DNA of 64,000 nt from Myxococcales bacterium (GTDB lineage: Bacteria; Myxococcota_A; Polyangia; Nannocystales; Nannocystaceae). The position numbers were made by a program, and so were the translations under genes. Under the pieces are notes generated by a model. It searched no databases, was not told where the DNA came from, and worked only from the letters and a program-made list of their open reading frames with translations. Positions 1-9,178 of this stretch are shown one piece after another; position 1 is the first letter of the stretch, and every line of letters begins with the position of its first letter. The stretch is from contig JACKDU010000005.1 of assembly GCA_020633335.1 (NCBI GenBank), forward strand, positions 248,001 to 312,000. Reading direction: 5' to 3'.

Positions 1-1
1 C

Positions 2-2626
2 GGCGCGGCCGAGCCCGCCATCGACGAGGGCGCGGCCGCGGCGGCTCGGGCCGCCTTCGACGAAGCGGGCGCGCTCGATCGCAGCCGCGATCGCCTCTCG
101 GCGCCGGTCACCGTCACCGGCTCGCTCCTCGGGACCCCGGCCTACATGGCCCCCGAGCAATTCGCCGGCGGCGTCGTCGATGCCCGCGCCGATCAATTCG
201 CCCTCTGCGTCGCGCTCTACGAGGCGCTCTACGGCGTCCGACCCTTCGTCGGCGAGACCTTCGCAGGCCTGGCGATGGCGGTGATGAACGACGACCCGCG
301 GCCGCCGAGCGCCCCGCGGGTGCCGGCCTGGCTCCGCCGCGCGCTCCTCCGCGGCCTCCGGCGCGATCCGGCGGCCCGTTGGCCGTCGATGGCGGCGCTC
401 GCCGAGCTCCTCGACCGCGAGCCCCAGCGGCGACGACGGCGACGCCTCGGCCTCGGGATCGCGGCCCTGGCGATCGGCGGGGCGATCGGCGTCGGCGTCG
501 TCGTCGGCGAGGAGGTCGACGAGGCGGCGCTCTGCGCCGGCGCCGACGAGGAGATCGCCGAGGTCTGGGGGGAGCCGCAGCGGCGGGCGGTCGCCGAGGC
601 CTTCGCGGCGAGCGGGCTCCGCTTCGCCGAGGCGTCGGCGGCGGCGACGATCGCCGGCCTCGATCGCTACGCGGCCCAGTGGGTCGAGGCGAGCCGCGAC
701 GCCTGCCTCGACACCGAGGTCCGCGGCTTCTACACCGAGGAGATCCGCGAGGCCCGGGCCCGCTGCCTCGGCGATCGACGGCGCGCGCTCGCCAGCGCGG
801 CCGAGGTCCTCGCCGACGCCGACGCCGAGGTCGTCGAGCGCGGCCTCGACATGGTCGCCGCGCTCCCGCACCTCGATCCCTGCGCCGACTCGAGCTACGT
901 GCTCGCGGCCGTCGAGCCGCCGGAGGACGGCGCGACCGCGGTCGCGGTCGCCGACCTCCGGGTCCGCCTCGCGGTCGCCGAGCAGCTGGTGATCGCCGCG
1001 AAGTACGACGCCGCCTTCGAGGCGCTGGTGCGGATCGAGGGGGCGATCGACCGGACCGAGTACGCGCCGCTCCTCGCCGAGTACCTCGCGCTCCTCGGCG
1101 AGGTCCTGGTCCGCGCCGGCGATCCGAAGGAGGGCGTCGAGGTCTCGCGCGAGGGCTACACCCTGGCCGAGGCGCTGGGGATGGACGAGCTCTGCCGCGA
1201 CGTCGCCACCCGCCTCGGCTTCGAGCACGGCTCCGAGCTCGGCGAGCCCGAGCGCGGCGATCTCTGGTTCGAGCTGGCGGGGGCGAAGCTGATCCGGGCG
1301 CCCGATCCGCTCGCCGAGGCCCGCCTCCTCCGCGAGCGCGCCTACCTCGACGTCGATCGCGGCGACTTCGACGCGGCGCTGGAGGAGGTCGAGCGGGCCC
1401 GCGCGATCTACGAGCGCCACCTCCCGCCCAATCACCCCTTCATGATCTCGACGCTCACCTACCTCGCCCACGTCGAGGAGCGGCGGCAGAACCTCGAGCG
1501 CTCGCTCGAGATCGGCGAGGACCTGGTCGCCCGCCAGCTCGAGGCCCGGGGCCCCGATCACCCGGCGCTCGGCAACACCCACTACACCGTCGGCGCGACC
1601 CTGGTGATGAGCGGGCGCTCGCGGGAGGCGCTCGCGCACTTCCAGGAGGCGGCGCGGATCTTCGGTGAGATCCGGGGCGACCACCCGATGCGGATCCAGA
1701 GCCTCGCCGCCTACGCGACCGCGGAGGCCCGCCTCGGCCGCTACGTCCCCGCCCGCGCCGAGCTCGAGCGGGCGCTCCAGCTCCAGCTCCAGGTGCACGG
1801 CCCCGATCACCAGCGCCTCGCGCCGACCTACATCCAGCGAGGGCTGATCGTGCTCCGCTTCGGCGAGCTCGCGGAGGCGGCCGCCAGCGACGAGGCGGCG
1901 GTGCGGATCCTCGAGGTGAAGTACGGCCCCGACCACCCGCACATCGCGGTCGCGCTCACCAACCTCGGCGCGGTGCGGATCATCCAGGGGCGCTACGCCG
2001 ACGCCGAGGCCGCGCTCACGCGGGCGCTCGAGATCCGGCGGGCGAAGTTCGGCGAGGGGCATGCGGTCTCGCGGAACACCTGGCTCAACCTCGCCCGGAC
2101 GGCGCGGGCCCGCGGGCTCCTCGGCCGCGCCCGCGAGCGCTACGCCCGGACCCTCGAGATCGTCGGCGAGGGCGACGCGGGCCTCGACGCCGAGCTCGCG
2201 CTGGTCGCCCTCGAGGCTGGCGATCGCCCGGAGGCGCGGGCCCGGGCCGCGTCGGCGCTCGCGCTCGCCGAGGCCGAGGCCGCGAAGGATCCGGTGGGGG
2301 GCCTCGGCCTCGCGCTGGTCGCCCTCCGGGTCGCGTCGCGGGTGGAGGCCGCGCGCGGCGACGCGGCGGCCGCGGAGGGGCACGAGGCGGAGCTCCGCCG
2401 CCGCCTCGCGGATCACCGCGGCGCCTCGCCGGCGAGCGAGCACGCCGAGCTCCTCGCCGAGCTCGCTGACACCCTCTGGTCGATGGGCGACCCGGCCTAC
2501 GCCCACGCGCTCGCGCTCGCGGCCGAGGCCGTCTACGGCGACGCCGGCGACGACGCGGGCCTCGGCTTCATCCGCGGGTGGATCGCCGCGTTCCCGGCGA
2601 GCGGCTGGCCGCGCGCGCCTGGCTAG
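2..2626 (+). CDS. Ser/Thr protein kinase with TPR region, 5' end cut off
   Basis: The frame is already open at base 2, so the N-lobe and catalytic loop lie outside the window. The visible start is the kinase activation segment, GTPAYMAPEQ at about bases 125-160, followed by the C-lobe. A basic stretch and one hydrophobic membrane segment (about bases 430-510) come next, then a long helical region with repeated TPR-like units (for example ALxxxEAAxRI and GPDHPxxAxxLxNLGA), characteristic of bacterial kinases with an outward TPR sensor part. The layout matches the complete kinase at 6121-9105. By family knowledge it would phosphorylate Ser/Thr on partner proteins; the signal is unknown. Its TAG stop sits in a CTAG shared with the convergent monooxygenase gene. 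Confidence 0.9.
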   Translation, partial: GAAEPAIDEGAAAAARAAFDEAGALDRSRDRLSAPVTVTGSLLGTPAYMAPEQFAGGVVDARADQFALCVALYEALYGVRPFVGETFAGLAMAVMNDDPRPPSAPRVPAWLRRALLRGLRRDPAARWPSMAALAELLDREPQRRRRRRLGLGIAALAIGGAIGVGVVVGEEVDEAALCAGADEEIAEVWGEPQRRAVAEAFAASGLRFAEASAAATIAGLDRYAAQWVEASRDACLDTEVRGFYTEEIREARARCLGDRRRALASAAEVLADADAEVVERGLDMVAALPHLDPCADSSYVLAAVEPPEDGATAVAVADLRVRLAVAEQLVIAAKYDAAFEALVRIEGAIDRTEYAPLLAEYLALLGEVLVRAGDPKEGVEVSREGYTLAEALGMDELCRDVATRLGFEHGSELGEPERGDLWFELAGAKLIRAPDPLAEARLLRERAYLDVDRGDFDAALEEVERARAIYERHLPPNHPFMISTLTYLAHVEERRQNLERSLEIGEDLVARQLEARGPDHPALGNTHYTVGATLVMSGRSREALAHFQEAARIFGEIRGDHPMRIQSLAAYATAEARLGRYVPARAELERALQLQLQVHGPDHQRLAPTYIQRGLIVLRFGELAEAAASDEAAVRILEVKYGPDHPHIAVALTNLGAVRIIQGRYADAEAALTRALEIRRAKFGEGHAVSRNTWLNLARTARARGLLGRARERYARTLEIVGEGDAGLDAELALVALEAGDRPEARARAASALALAEAEAAKDPVGGLGLALVALRVASRVEAARGDAAAAEGHEAELRRRLADHRGASPASEHAELLAELADTLWSMGDPAYAHALALAAEAVYGDAGDDAGLGFIRGWIAAFPASGWPRAPG

Positions 2627-4296
2627 GCGGCGCTCGCAGGCCGACTCTGCGAGCGCGCGGGCGTCGGCGCGCTCGGGCTCGCCCCGCCGCCTCGGCGCTC
2701 CTGGAGGCGGCGACGGATCGCGTGGGCGCCGTCGAGGATGTTGTCGACCTGGAGGAGGCGCGCGAGGAGGTAGATGAAGGGGTAGGCGAAGTAGCGCGGC
2801 CGATGGCGGCGCCAGATCTGGGCGACCGCGGCGTCCCGCGTCGCCCGATCGGCGAGCCGGAACTGCGCGCTCTGGCCGGGGGCGAAGAAGGTCTTGAGCC
2901 AGGCCGTCGGGCTCTCGAGGAAGAGGCGGCCGTAGTGGGGACGGACGCCGGCGAGGGCCGCCATCTCGCGCCCGTAGTCGACGATGTGGACCAGCCCGGG
3001 CGGGCGCTGGCGGCCGTGGAAGAAGACGTCGCGGGCCTTGCGATCGCGGGTGATCGCCGCCCGCATCGCCTCCGGCGTCGGCAGGCTCACGCGGCCGGCG
3101 AAGACCCGCGCGGCGTAGAAGCACTGGATCTCGCTGACCAGCGGCAGCGAGCCGACGGTCGGCCGGGCGTAGCCGATGAAGGCGACCGAGGGATCGTCGG
3201 GATCGAAGATCATCTTGAAGCGCCCCTCGATCTCGCGCTCGCGGAGCGCCTCGGGGAGGAAGGGGAACTCGGCGCGGTAGCCGGTGCAGGCGATGACGTG
3301 GGTGAAGACCTCGCGCTCGCCGCTGGCGAAGGTGACCGCGCGGCCGTCGACCCGCGCGAGCGCCCCCTCGGCCCGCACGCGGCCGGCCTTGACCAGCTCG
3401 ACGACGTGGCCGTTCTTGTTGATGAAGGCGCGCATGAAGGGGACCCCCTTGCGCCACTGCGGGATCCCGTGGCCCTCGTAGTCGAGGAGCGAGCCGGTCG
3501 AGCCGTAGAGGCAGAGCCAGCGCATCCCGGGCTTGGCGCGGTGGAAGGGCGAGACCAGCTGGATGCAGCGCGAGCTCGCCTCGTCGAGGGGGCTGTCGTG
3601 CTGGTGGTAGCGGCCGGGCCCCGGGCGATCGGGCCAGGCGGCCTTGCGGAAGAAGTGCTGGCCCTGGGGGATCGCCCAGGTGATCGCGGCCTCGGTCTTC
3701 GCCAGCTGCTCGACGACGTCGCTGGCCGACTCGCCGCCGCCGTAGACCAGCACCCGGTCGCCGGCGCCGAAGCGCTCGCGGTCGATCGACTTGAGCTGGC
3801 CGGCGTGGATCGACGTCCCCGTGAACTCCGCGAGCGGGCCGCGGAGCGCCTTGCGGCGCTGGTGGAGGCCGGCCGAGACCACCAGGAAGCGGGCGTCGAC
3901 GCGCCGGTCGCTGCAGCGGACCTGCCAGCGATCGCCGACGCGGGTCGCCTCGAGGGCCGCGCACTTGAAGCGGATCCGCCGCTTGAGATCGAAGTGGGCG
4001 GCGTAGCGCTCGAGGTAGTCGAGGATGTCGCGGTGGTGGACGAAGTTGCCGACCGCCGGATCCATCGGGAAGTCCGAGGCCTCGGTCACCGCCGCCGAGC
4101 TCGAGGTGATCGTCGACTCCATCACGGTGACGAGCTCGGGATCGGGGGAGTAGCGCCAGACCCCGCCGAGCCCCTCGCGGCCCTCGAGGAGGACGACGCT
4201 GAGGCCGTTCTCCACCATGTGGCGCGCCGCCAGGAGCCCCGACCAGCCGGCGCCGATGATGCATACGTCTGCGCGTTCATGTGTTCTATCGGCCAT
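2623..4296 (-). CDS. Flavin-containing monooxygenase-like FAD/NADPH oxidoreductase
   Basis: 557 residues. The N-terminal FAD-binding Rossmann motif is GAGWSG at residues 15-20, and a second nucleotide motif, YGGGESASD, lies near residue 183 and would bind NADPH. Between them FTGTSIHAGQ resembles the FMO/BVMO fingerprint FxGxxxHxxx(Y/F), although the last aromatic is not in its usual place. Family members hydroxylate soft nucleophiles or do Baeyer-Villiger oxidation; the substrate here is unknown. The C-terminal 40 residues are aromatic and could lie on a membrane. The ATG is preceded by TTGACC, 17 bp, GAAGTT and 8 nt, so the mRNA may be leaderless. It is divergent from the opine-dehydrogenase-like gene; a shared pathway is possible but not shown. 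Confidence 0.85.
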   Translation of the reverse strand: MADRTHERADVCIIGAGWSGLLAARHMVENGLSVVLLEGREGLGGVWRYSPDPELVTVMESTITSSSAAVTEASDFPMDPAVGNFVHHRDILDYLERYAAHFDLKRRIRFKCAALEATRVGDRWQVRCSDRRVDARFLVVSAGLHQRRKALRGPLAEFTGTSIHAGQLKSIDRERFGAGDRVLVYGGGESASDVVEQLAKTEAAITWAIPQGQHFFRKAAWPDRPGPGRYHQHDSPLDEASSRCIQLVSPFHRAKPGMRWLCLYGSTGSLLDYEGHGIPQWRKGVPFMRAFINKNGHVVELVKAGRVRAEGALARVDGRAVTFASGEREVFTHVIACTGYRAEFPFLPEALREREIEGRFKMIFDPDDPSVAFIGYARPTVGSLPLVSEIQCFYAARVFAGRVSLPTPEAMRAAITRDRKARDVFFHGRQRPPGLVHIVDYGREMAALAGVRPHYGRLFLESPTAWLKTFFAPGQSAQFRLADRATRDAAVAQIWRRHRPRYFAYPFIYLLARLLQVDNILDGAHAIRRRLQERRGGGASPSAPTPARSQSRPASAA

Positions 4297-4304
4297 GGGA
4301 AGAA

Positions 4305-4333
4305 AACTTCGATCACCCTCCGGCGTCGGTCAA
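4305..4333 (-). promoter_or_regulatory. Promoter of the flavin monooxygenase gene
   Basis: On the minus strand TTGACC (4333-4328) is followed by a 17-bp spacer and GAAGTT (4310-4305), which ends 8 nt before the ATG at 4296. There is no Shine-Dalgarno sequence. A leaderless mRNA is inferred. Confidence 0.5.
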
Positions 4334-4593
4334 CATGCGGATCTCGCAGCACGCCGCGCGGCGCTCGGCGAGGTCTGCAGCGCGGCGGGGGGCCGGATCG
4401 ATGAGGGCCCGAGCACCCATCGTCGGCGGCCATCGAGCGTGGTGATCGATCGCTCGAGGGTCGGCGATTTCCGCAAGAAGAAGTTCCGCGAGGTGATGAA
4501 CGACGGGTCCGTGATCGCCTCGGCGGTGATCATGCGGCTCGCGCGCAGCGTCGACGCCTCGGCGCGTCGCCGCTTTGATGCTAGCGTGGCGTC

Positions 4594-4692
4594 ATGTTCG
4601 GAGCGCCGAAGGGGCCTGTGGGCAACGAGCGCGCGTCTTCGCCCCGGGGACGCGCCGGGCGTCAGCCCGGTGGTGACCGAGCTCGAGCTTGA
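4594..4692 (+). CDS. Possible 32-residue upstream ORF before the opine dehydrogenase
   Basis: ATG at 4594 follows a TAGCGT hexamer with a 6-nt gap, the same arrangement seen at many starts in this window. The frame reads 32 codons, rich in Gly, Pro, Arg and Ser, and stops at TGA 4690-4692, 15 bp before the next ATG at 4708. It is in the same frame as the downstream gene. It could be a leader peptide, a non-coding 5' segment, or the true N-terminus of the downstream gene interrupted by a sequence error. The peptide resembles nothing known to me. Confidence 0.25.
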   Translation: MFGAPKGPVGNERASSPRGRAGRQPGGDRARA

Positions 4693-4707
4693 GAGGGCAG
4701 TGAACGA

Positions 4708-6027
4708 ATGCAGCGCGATCACGACGATCGATCTCCCGCGGCGACGCGGACCCTCGTCCTCTGCGGTGGCGGCAGCGGCAGCCACCTCCTGGCGGCCGAC
4801 GTCGGCCGGCGCCCGGGGTGGCGGGTCCGCGTCCTCTCCTCGCGACCGGAGGCCTGGGCGAGCGAGGTCGAGTGCGTCGAGCATGTCCACCGCAGCGATC
4901 GCTACCCCTTCCTCGGCACCCGGACGGTCGAGTACAGCGGCGCGCTCGAGGGCGCCTTCGCCTGGGACGACGCGGAGGCGGCGCTCGAGGGCGCCGACCT
5001 CGTGGTCCTCGCGTGTCCGGTGGCGGCGCACCGCCCGATCCTGGGGCGCGTGCTGCCGGCGCTCGAGCGCGCGCGGCCGGTGATCCTCGGGACCCTCTAC
5101 GCCCAGGGGGGCTTCGACTGGATCCTCCGCGATCTCGGCGCGGCGATCCCGGAGAACGCCGCGCTCTTCGGCCTCAAGCGCTACCCCTTCCTCTCCAAGG
5201 TCGCCGAGTACGGGCGTCGCGTCACCCTCCACGGCCGCTTCGCGCAGATCGTCGCCGCGATCGACGCGCCGCGCCCCGAGGTGCGCGCGGCCGCGATCGC
5301 GACGCTCGACGAGATCTTCCACCGGCCGCTCCTCGAGCTGCCGAGCTTCCTCCCCTGCGCCCTCAACATGTCGAACCAGCTCCTCCACCCGGGGATCTGC
5401 TGGGGGCACTTCCACGACTACGTCCCGGGCGTGACCGTCTACCCCCGCCGCGTCCGCTTCTACGGCGATCTCAACCGCCGCGGCGTTCAGGCGATGGAGG
5501 CGATCTACCGCGACCTCTACCGGCTCACCCGCGACCTCGCCGAGCTCACCGGCCTCCCGCTCCTCGACTATCTCGGGATCGATCCGTTGATGCGCTGGGC
5601 GGTCCGCCTCCGCGAGCGCTTCCTCCACAGCCGGGGGATCGACGGCCTCGGTCCGATCCATCACCTCGAGGAGATCTTCGGGCCGCTCGCCTTCCGGATG
5701 AACCGGCGCCTCCGCTCGATCCCGGCGCCGATGATCCCGAGCCCCGACGGCCGCGGCTGGATCCCCGACGTCACCTCGCGCTTCTGGACCGACGACATCC
5801 CCCACGGCCTCTGCGTGCTCTCCGGCCTCGGCCGCGCGCTCGGGACCCCGACGCCCGGGGTCAACGCGCTGATCCGCGGCCACCAGGCGATGATGGGGCG
5901 CGCCTATCTCGTGGGTGATGAGCCCGGCCCCGACTTCGGGGAGACCGGCGCGCCGCAGCGCTATGGCGTCGATGATCGCGAGGAGCTGCGGGAATTCCTC
6001 CGCGGGCCGATTCGCGCCGTGGGGTGA
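4708..6027 (+). CDS. Opine dehydrogenase family NAD(P)-dependent enzyme
   Basis: 439 residues. A Rossmann start, TLVLCGGGSGSH (glycines at 20-24), is followed by an NAD/NADP-octopine/nopaline dehydrogenase-type C-terminal domain. The diagnostic segment is NMSNQLLHPG near residues 220-229, whose His-Pro corresponds to the conserved histidine region of octopine dehydrogenases. Family members reductively condense the amine of an amino acid with an alpha-keto acid; the substrates here cannot be told. There is no nicotianamine-synthase-like gene beside it, so an opine metallophore locus is not supported. The start was taken at the first ATG after the in-frame TGA at 4690. No strong Shine-Dalgarno sequence is seen. 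Confidence 0.8.
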   Translation: MQRDHDDRSPAATRTLVLCGGGSGSHLLAADVGRRPGWRVRVLSSRPEAWASEVECVEHVHRSDRYPFLGTRTVEYSGALEGAFAWDDAEAALEGADLVVLACPVAAHRPILGRVLPALERARPVILGTLYAQGGFDWILRDLGAAIPENAALFGLKRYPFLSKVAEYGRRVTLHGRFAQIVAAIDAPRPEVRAAAIATLDEIFHRPLLELPSFLPCALNMSNQLLHPGICWGHFHDYVPGVTVYPRRVRFYGDLNRRGVQAMEAIYRDLYRLTRDLAELTGLPLLDYLGIDPLMRWAVRLRERFLHSRGIDGLGPIHHLEEIFGPLAFRMNRRLRSIPAPMIPSPDGRGWIPDVTSRFWTDDIPHGLCVLSGLGRALGTPTPGVNALIRGHQAMMGRAYLVGDEPGPDFGETGAPQRYGVDDREELREFLRGPIRAVG

Positions 6028-6120
6028 GCACGATCGAGGGAGGGCGCTCGCCGGCCTGCGGAGGGCGGGCGGCGGCTTTGTCCCGCGCGGCGGGGCGCAG
6101 ACGTCGACGTGGTCGCGCCG

Positions 6121-9105
6121 CTACTCCGGGTGGTCGGCGCGCCAGGCCTTGATCTGCCGGCGGAGCGCCCGGAACTCGGGCTTGTCGCCCTCGGTCGCGG
6201 CCGCCTTCTCGACCTCGGCCGCGACGGCGTCGACCAGCGCCCGCGCCTCGGCGCGGCGGCCGGGCTCGGCCCAGCGGAGGGAGGCCTCGATCATCTGGAG
6301 CGCGAGGAGGTTGTGGTGGTGCTCGCGCTCGTCGGCGAGGATCGCCCGCCCGCGCTCGAGGGCCGCGGCGGCGCCGGCGAGGTCGCCCTGGTCGAGGCGG
6401 AGCCCGGCGAGGTTGCCGAGGCACTCGCCGACGACCGGGTGAGCGCCGCCGTAGAGCCCCTCGGCGACGGCGCAGGCCTCCTCCCGGAGGGCGAGCGCCT
6501 CCTCGGCGTGGCCGAGCGCGCGGGCGAGCGCCGCCCGGCTCGAGAGGATCAAGACCCCCTGCGAGGTCGCCTTGAGGTCGCGCTCGTCGATGATCGCCTG
6601 ACCGCGCGCGAGGTAGGGCGCGGCCTCGGCGGGGCGGCCCGCGGCGATCAGCACCTCGGCGAGGTTGTTGAGCCCGTAGATCAGCTCGGGGTGGGTCGGC
6701 CCGCGGGTCGCCTCCTCGATCGCCAGCGAGCGCTCGATCAGCGGGATCGCCTCGTCCTCGCGGCCGAGGTCGCCGAGGGCGGCGGCGAGGCCGTTGAGCG
6801 ACTGGGCGACCTCCGGATGATCGGGGCCGTAGGCGGCCTCGCGGATCTCGAGGCCGCGGCGGAAGGACGCGAGCGCCGCGTCGAGGTCGCGGCGCATGAA
6901 CTGGATCACGCCGATGTTGTAGATCAGCATCCCGTTGTAGGGGTGATCGGAGCCGACCAGCGCGGCGTGGAGCTCGAGCGCCCGGCGCATCGTCGCTTCG
7001 GCGCCGGGGAGGTCGCCCTCGGCCTTCTGGGCGCCGCTCCCGAGGATGTTGAGGGCGCTGATGTAGAGGCGGGGATCGGCGTCTCGGTGGGCCTCGGCGC
7101 GCTCGACCGCCGCCCGGATCGCCGCGCTGGCGATCGCCAGCTGGCCGACCTCGAGGGCCGCGATCCCGCGGTTGAGATCGAGGACCACCGCCTGCCGGTG
7201 ATCGTCGCCGGCGCGGGCGAGCTTGGCCCGCGCGACCTGCTCCCAGGTGCGGGCGCCGGCGGCCTCGACGAAGTCGATCCCGTCGACCCGCAGGAGCTCG
7301 ATCGCGACCTCGGCCGCGAGGCGATCGTCGGCGACCGCCTCGGCCTCGACGAAGGCGCGGTAGAGGTCGTCGCGGGCGCCCTGGAAGTCGCCGTCGAGCT
7401 CGCGGATCGTGCCGCGGCGGTGGCGGGCGGCGGCGGCGAGGGGGGCGGCGTCCAGCGCCTCGGCGGCGGTCAGCGCCTGGTCGGCGAGCTCGCGGGCGCG
7501 GGGGAGCTCCTCGGCCCGCTGGGCGACCCGGGCCTCGCTGAGCTGGCGCTCGATCGCCGCCCAGCGGGCGTCGCTGATCGTCGCGCCCCGGCGGCGGGCG
7601 GCGTCGCGGGCGAGCGCCTCGAGATCGCGGCAGGCGGCGATCGGCTCGAGGCCGACGACGGCCGCGACCGCGGCGTCGATCGCCGGGCGATCGGCGCGGC
7701 GGAGGAGGCCGACGACCGCGGCGAATTCGAAGCGGCGGCGATCGAGGCAGAGGGTCTGCTCGGCGAGCACCGGCGGCAGCGCCTCGCCCTCGTGGGAGAT
7801 CCGGGCGTGGCAGGCGTGATCCTGGGTGAGCGCGAGCTCGCCGGCGTGGGCGTCGAGGCGGGGGGCGATCGTCGACCAGGTCGCGTCGGCGTAGGCGACC
7901 CCGCTGGCGGCGAAGGCCGCCTCGATCTCGCCGCGGATCGCCGGATCCCAGAGCCCCCGGAGGTCGGCGGCGGCGTCGCAGGCCCGGGCGCTCGCGGCCT
8001 GGGTGCGGGCGAGGAGGTAGGCGCCGACGGTGAGGCCGACGAGGACGACGAGCGCGAGCGCGGCGACGAAGGTGCGGCGGCGGCGGACGAGGGCGCCCTC
8101 GAGCGCGCCGAGGAGCGCCTCCATGCTCGGCCAGCGATCGTCGCGCTCGAAGGCGAGGCCGCGGTGGAGGAGCCGCAGGATCACCGAGGGGACCGGCGAG
8201 GTGGGGATCGTCGGCGGGCCGGCCTGGACCTGCTTGCGGAGCTCGCCGACGTTGCGGGCGGAGTAGGGGCGCTGGCCGAGGAGCGCCTCCCAGAGGGCGA
8301 CGCAGAAGGCGTAGAGGTCGCAGCGGGCGTCGGTGTCGGTGAGGAAGAGCTGCTCCGGCGCCATGTAGGCCGGGGTCCCGAGGAGGGTGCCGGCCTCGGT
8401 GAGGTCGTCGGCGAGCGAGCGCGAGGAGGAGGAGAGGTGGAGCGAGCTCCGCGAGAGCGCGGCCGACGACTCCGGGATCCCGCCGGCGCGGGCGAGGCCG
8501 AAGTCGAGGACCCGCGGGCGCCCGTCCTCGCCGACGATCACGTTTGCCGGCTTGAAGTCGCGGTGGATCAGGCCGGCGCGGTGGGCCGCCGCCAGGCCCT
8601 GACCTGTCTCAATGTACATCCTCAAGATCTCGCGCCAGGGCGGCCGGCGATCGCTGAGCCACTGGCGGAGGGTGAGCCCCTCGATGTACTCCATCACCAG
8701 GTAGACCTGCTGGTCGACGGCGCCGACCTCGTAGACCTGGACGACGTTGGGGTGGGAGAGCTTGGCGAGGGCCTGGGCCTCGCGGACCAGGCGGGCGCGG
8801 CCGAGCGAGCCGTCCTCGGGGCGGCTGAGGAGCACCTTGATCGCCACCCGGCGGTCGAGCTCGTCGTCGTAGGCCGCGTAGACCACCCCCATGCCGCCCT
8901 TGCCGAGCGGGCGGAGCACCGTGTAGCGGCCGATCTTCAGCGGCGGCGGCGAGTCGGCGGGAGGGGCGGGAGGAGGCGCGGCCTCGCGGCCCCCGCTGCC
9001 CCCGCTGCCTTCGATCCGCGTCGCCGCGTCGTCGTCGATCCGGGTCTTCGCGCTCAGATCGAGCCCGCTCCGCGATTCACTGACGCGGTCGTCCCCTCCG
9101 CTCAC
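6121..9105 (-). CDS. Ser/Thr protein kinase with membrane segment and TPR sensor region
   Basis: 994 residues from the GTG at 9105. A Thr/Pro/Ala-rich juxta-domain (1-55) precedes a complete kinase: glycine loop LGKGGMGVVY near 67, VAIK lysine, HRDFKPANV near 182, DFGLA, and GTPAYMAPEQ. A membrane helix lies around 345-365. The rest is helical with TPR-type repeats including GPDHPEVAQSLNGLA and GPTHPELIYGLNNLA. It likely senses outside signals through the TPR part and phosphorylates cytoplasmic targets. An upstream GTG at 9255 would overlap the preceding gene by 77 bp. The GTG at 9105 has TATACT 8 nt upstream, so it was preferred. It is third in a row with sthA and a membrane-protein gene. 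Confidence 0.9.
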   Translation of the reverse strand: MSGGDDRVSESRSGLDLSAKTRIDDDAATRIEGSGGSGGREAAPPPAPPADSPPPLKIGRYTVLRPLGKGGMGVVYAAYDDELDRRVAIKVLLSRPEDGSLGRARLVREAQALAKLSHPNVVQVYEVGAVDQQVYLVMEYIEGLTLRQWLSDRRPPWREILRMYIETGQGLAAAHRAGLIHRDFKPANVIVGEDGRPRVLDFGLARAGGIPESSAALSRSSLHLSSSSRSLADDLTEAGTLLGTPAYMAPEQLFLTDTDARCDLYAFCVALWEALLGQRPYSARNVGELRKQVQAGPPTIPTSPVPSVILRLLHRGLAFERDDRWPSMEALLGALEGALVRRRRTFVAALALVVLVGLTVGAYLLARTQAASARACDAAADLRGLWDPAIRGEIEAAFAASGVAYADATWSTIAPRLDAHAGELALTQDHACHARISHEGEALPPVLAEQTLCLDRRRFEFAAVVGLLRRADRPAIDAAVAAVVGLEPIAACRDLEALARDAARRRGATISDARWAAIERQLSEARVAQRAEELPRARELADQALTAAEALDAAPLAAAARHRRGTIRELDGDFQGARDDLYRAFVEAEAVADDRLAAEVAIELLRVDGIDFVEAAGARTWEQVARAKLARAGDDHRQAVVLDLNRGIAALEVGQLAIASAAIRAAVERAEAHRDADPRLYISALNILGSGAQKAEGDLPGAEATMRRALELHAALVGSDHPYNGMLIYNIGVIQFMRRDLDAALASFRRGLEIREAAYGPDHPEVAQSLNGLAAALGDLGREDEAIPLIERSLAIEEATRGPTHPELIYGLNNLAEVLIAAGRPAEAAPYLARGQAIIDERDLKATSQGVLILSSRAALARALGHAEEALALREEACAVAEGLYGGAHPVVGECLGNLAGLRLDQGDLAGAAAALERGRAILADEREHHHNLLALQMIEASLRWAEPGRRAEARALVDAVAAEVEKAAATEGDKPEFRALRRQIKAWRADHPE

Positions 9106-9113
9106 CGCCCGCC

Positions 9114-9119
9114 AGTATA
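9114..9119 (-). promoter_or_regulatory. -10-like TATACT before the kinase start
   Basis: TATACT on the minus strand ends 8 nt before the GTG at 9105. No convincing -35 is seen. It would give a leaderless kinase mRNA separate from the upstream sthA transcript. Confidence 0.35.
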
Positions 9120-9178
9120 GCCCCGGCGGGCCGCTGGCCGGGCGGGCGAGGGGGCGCGCGGACGCGAGCGCGCCCGGC

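Larger units (their letters stand above)
4297..4707. other. Divergent intergenic region, 411 bp
   Basis: This lies between the monooxygenase and the opine-dehydrogenase-like gene. It is less GC-rich than its surroundings. It contains the minus-strand promoter at 4333-4305 and, on the plus strand, TAGCGT (4582-4587) six bases before an ATG that opens a 32-codon frame. No conserved protein is recognised in the rest. Confidence 0.5.

Noticed and set aside
6109..9120. A 1003-codon open frame on the plus strand
   Set aside because: It is the antisense shadow of the kinase-TPR gene, produced by high GC at third positions. Its translation is low-complexity Ala/Glu/Arg/Gly without motifs.
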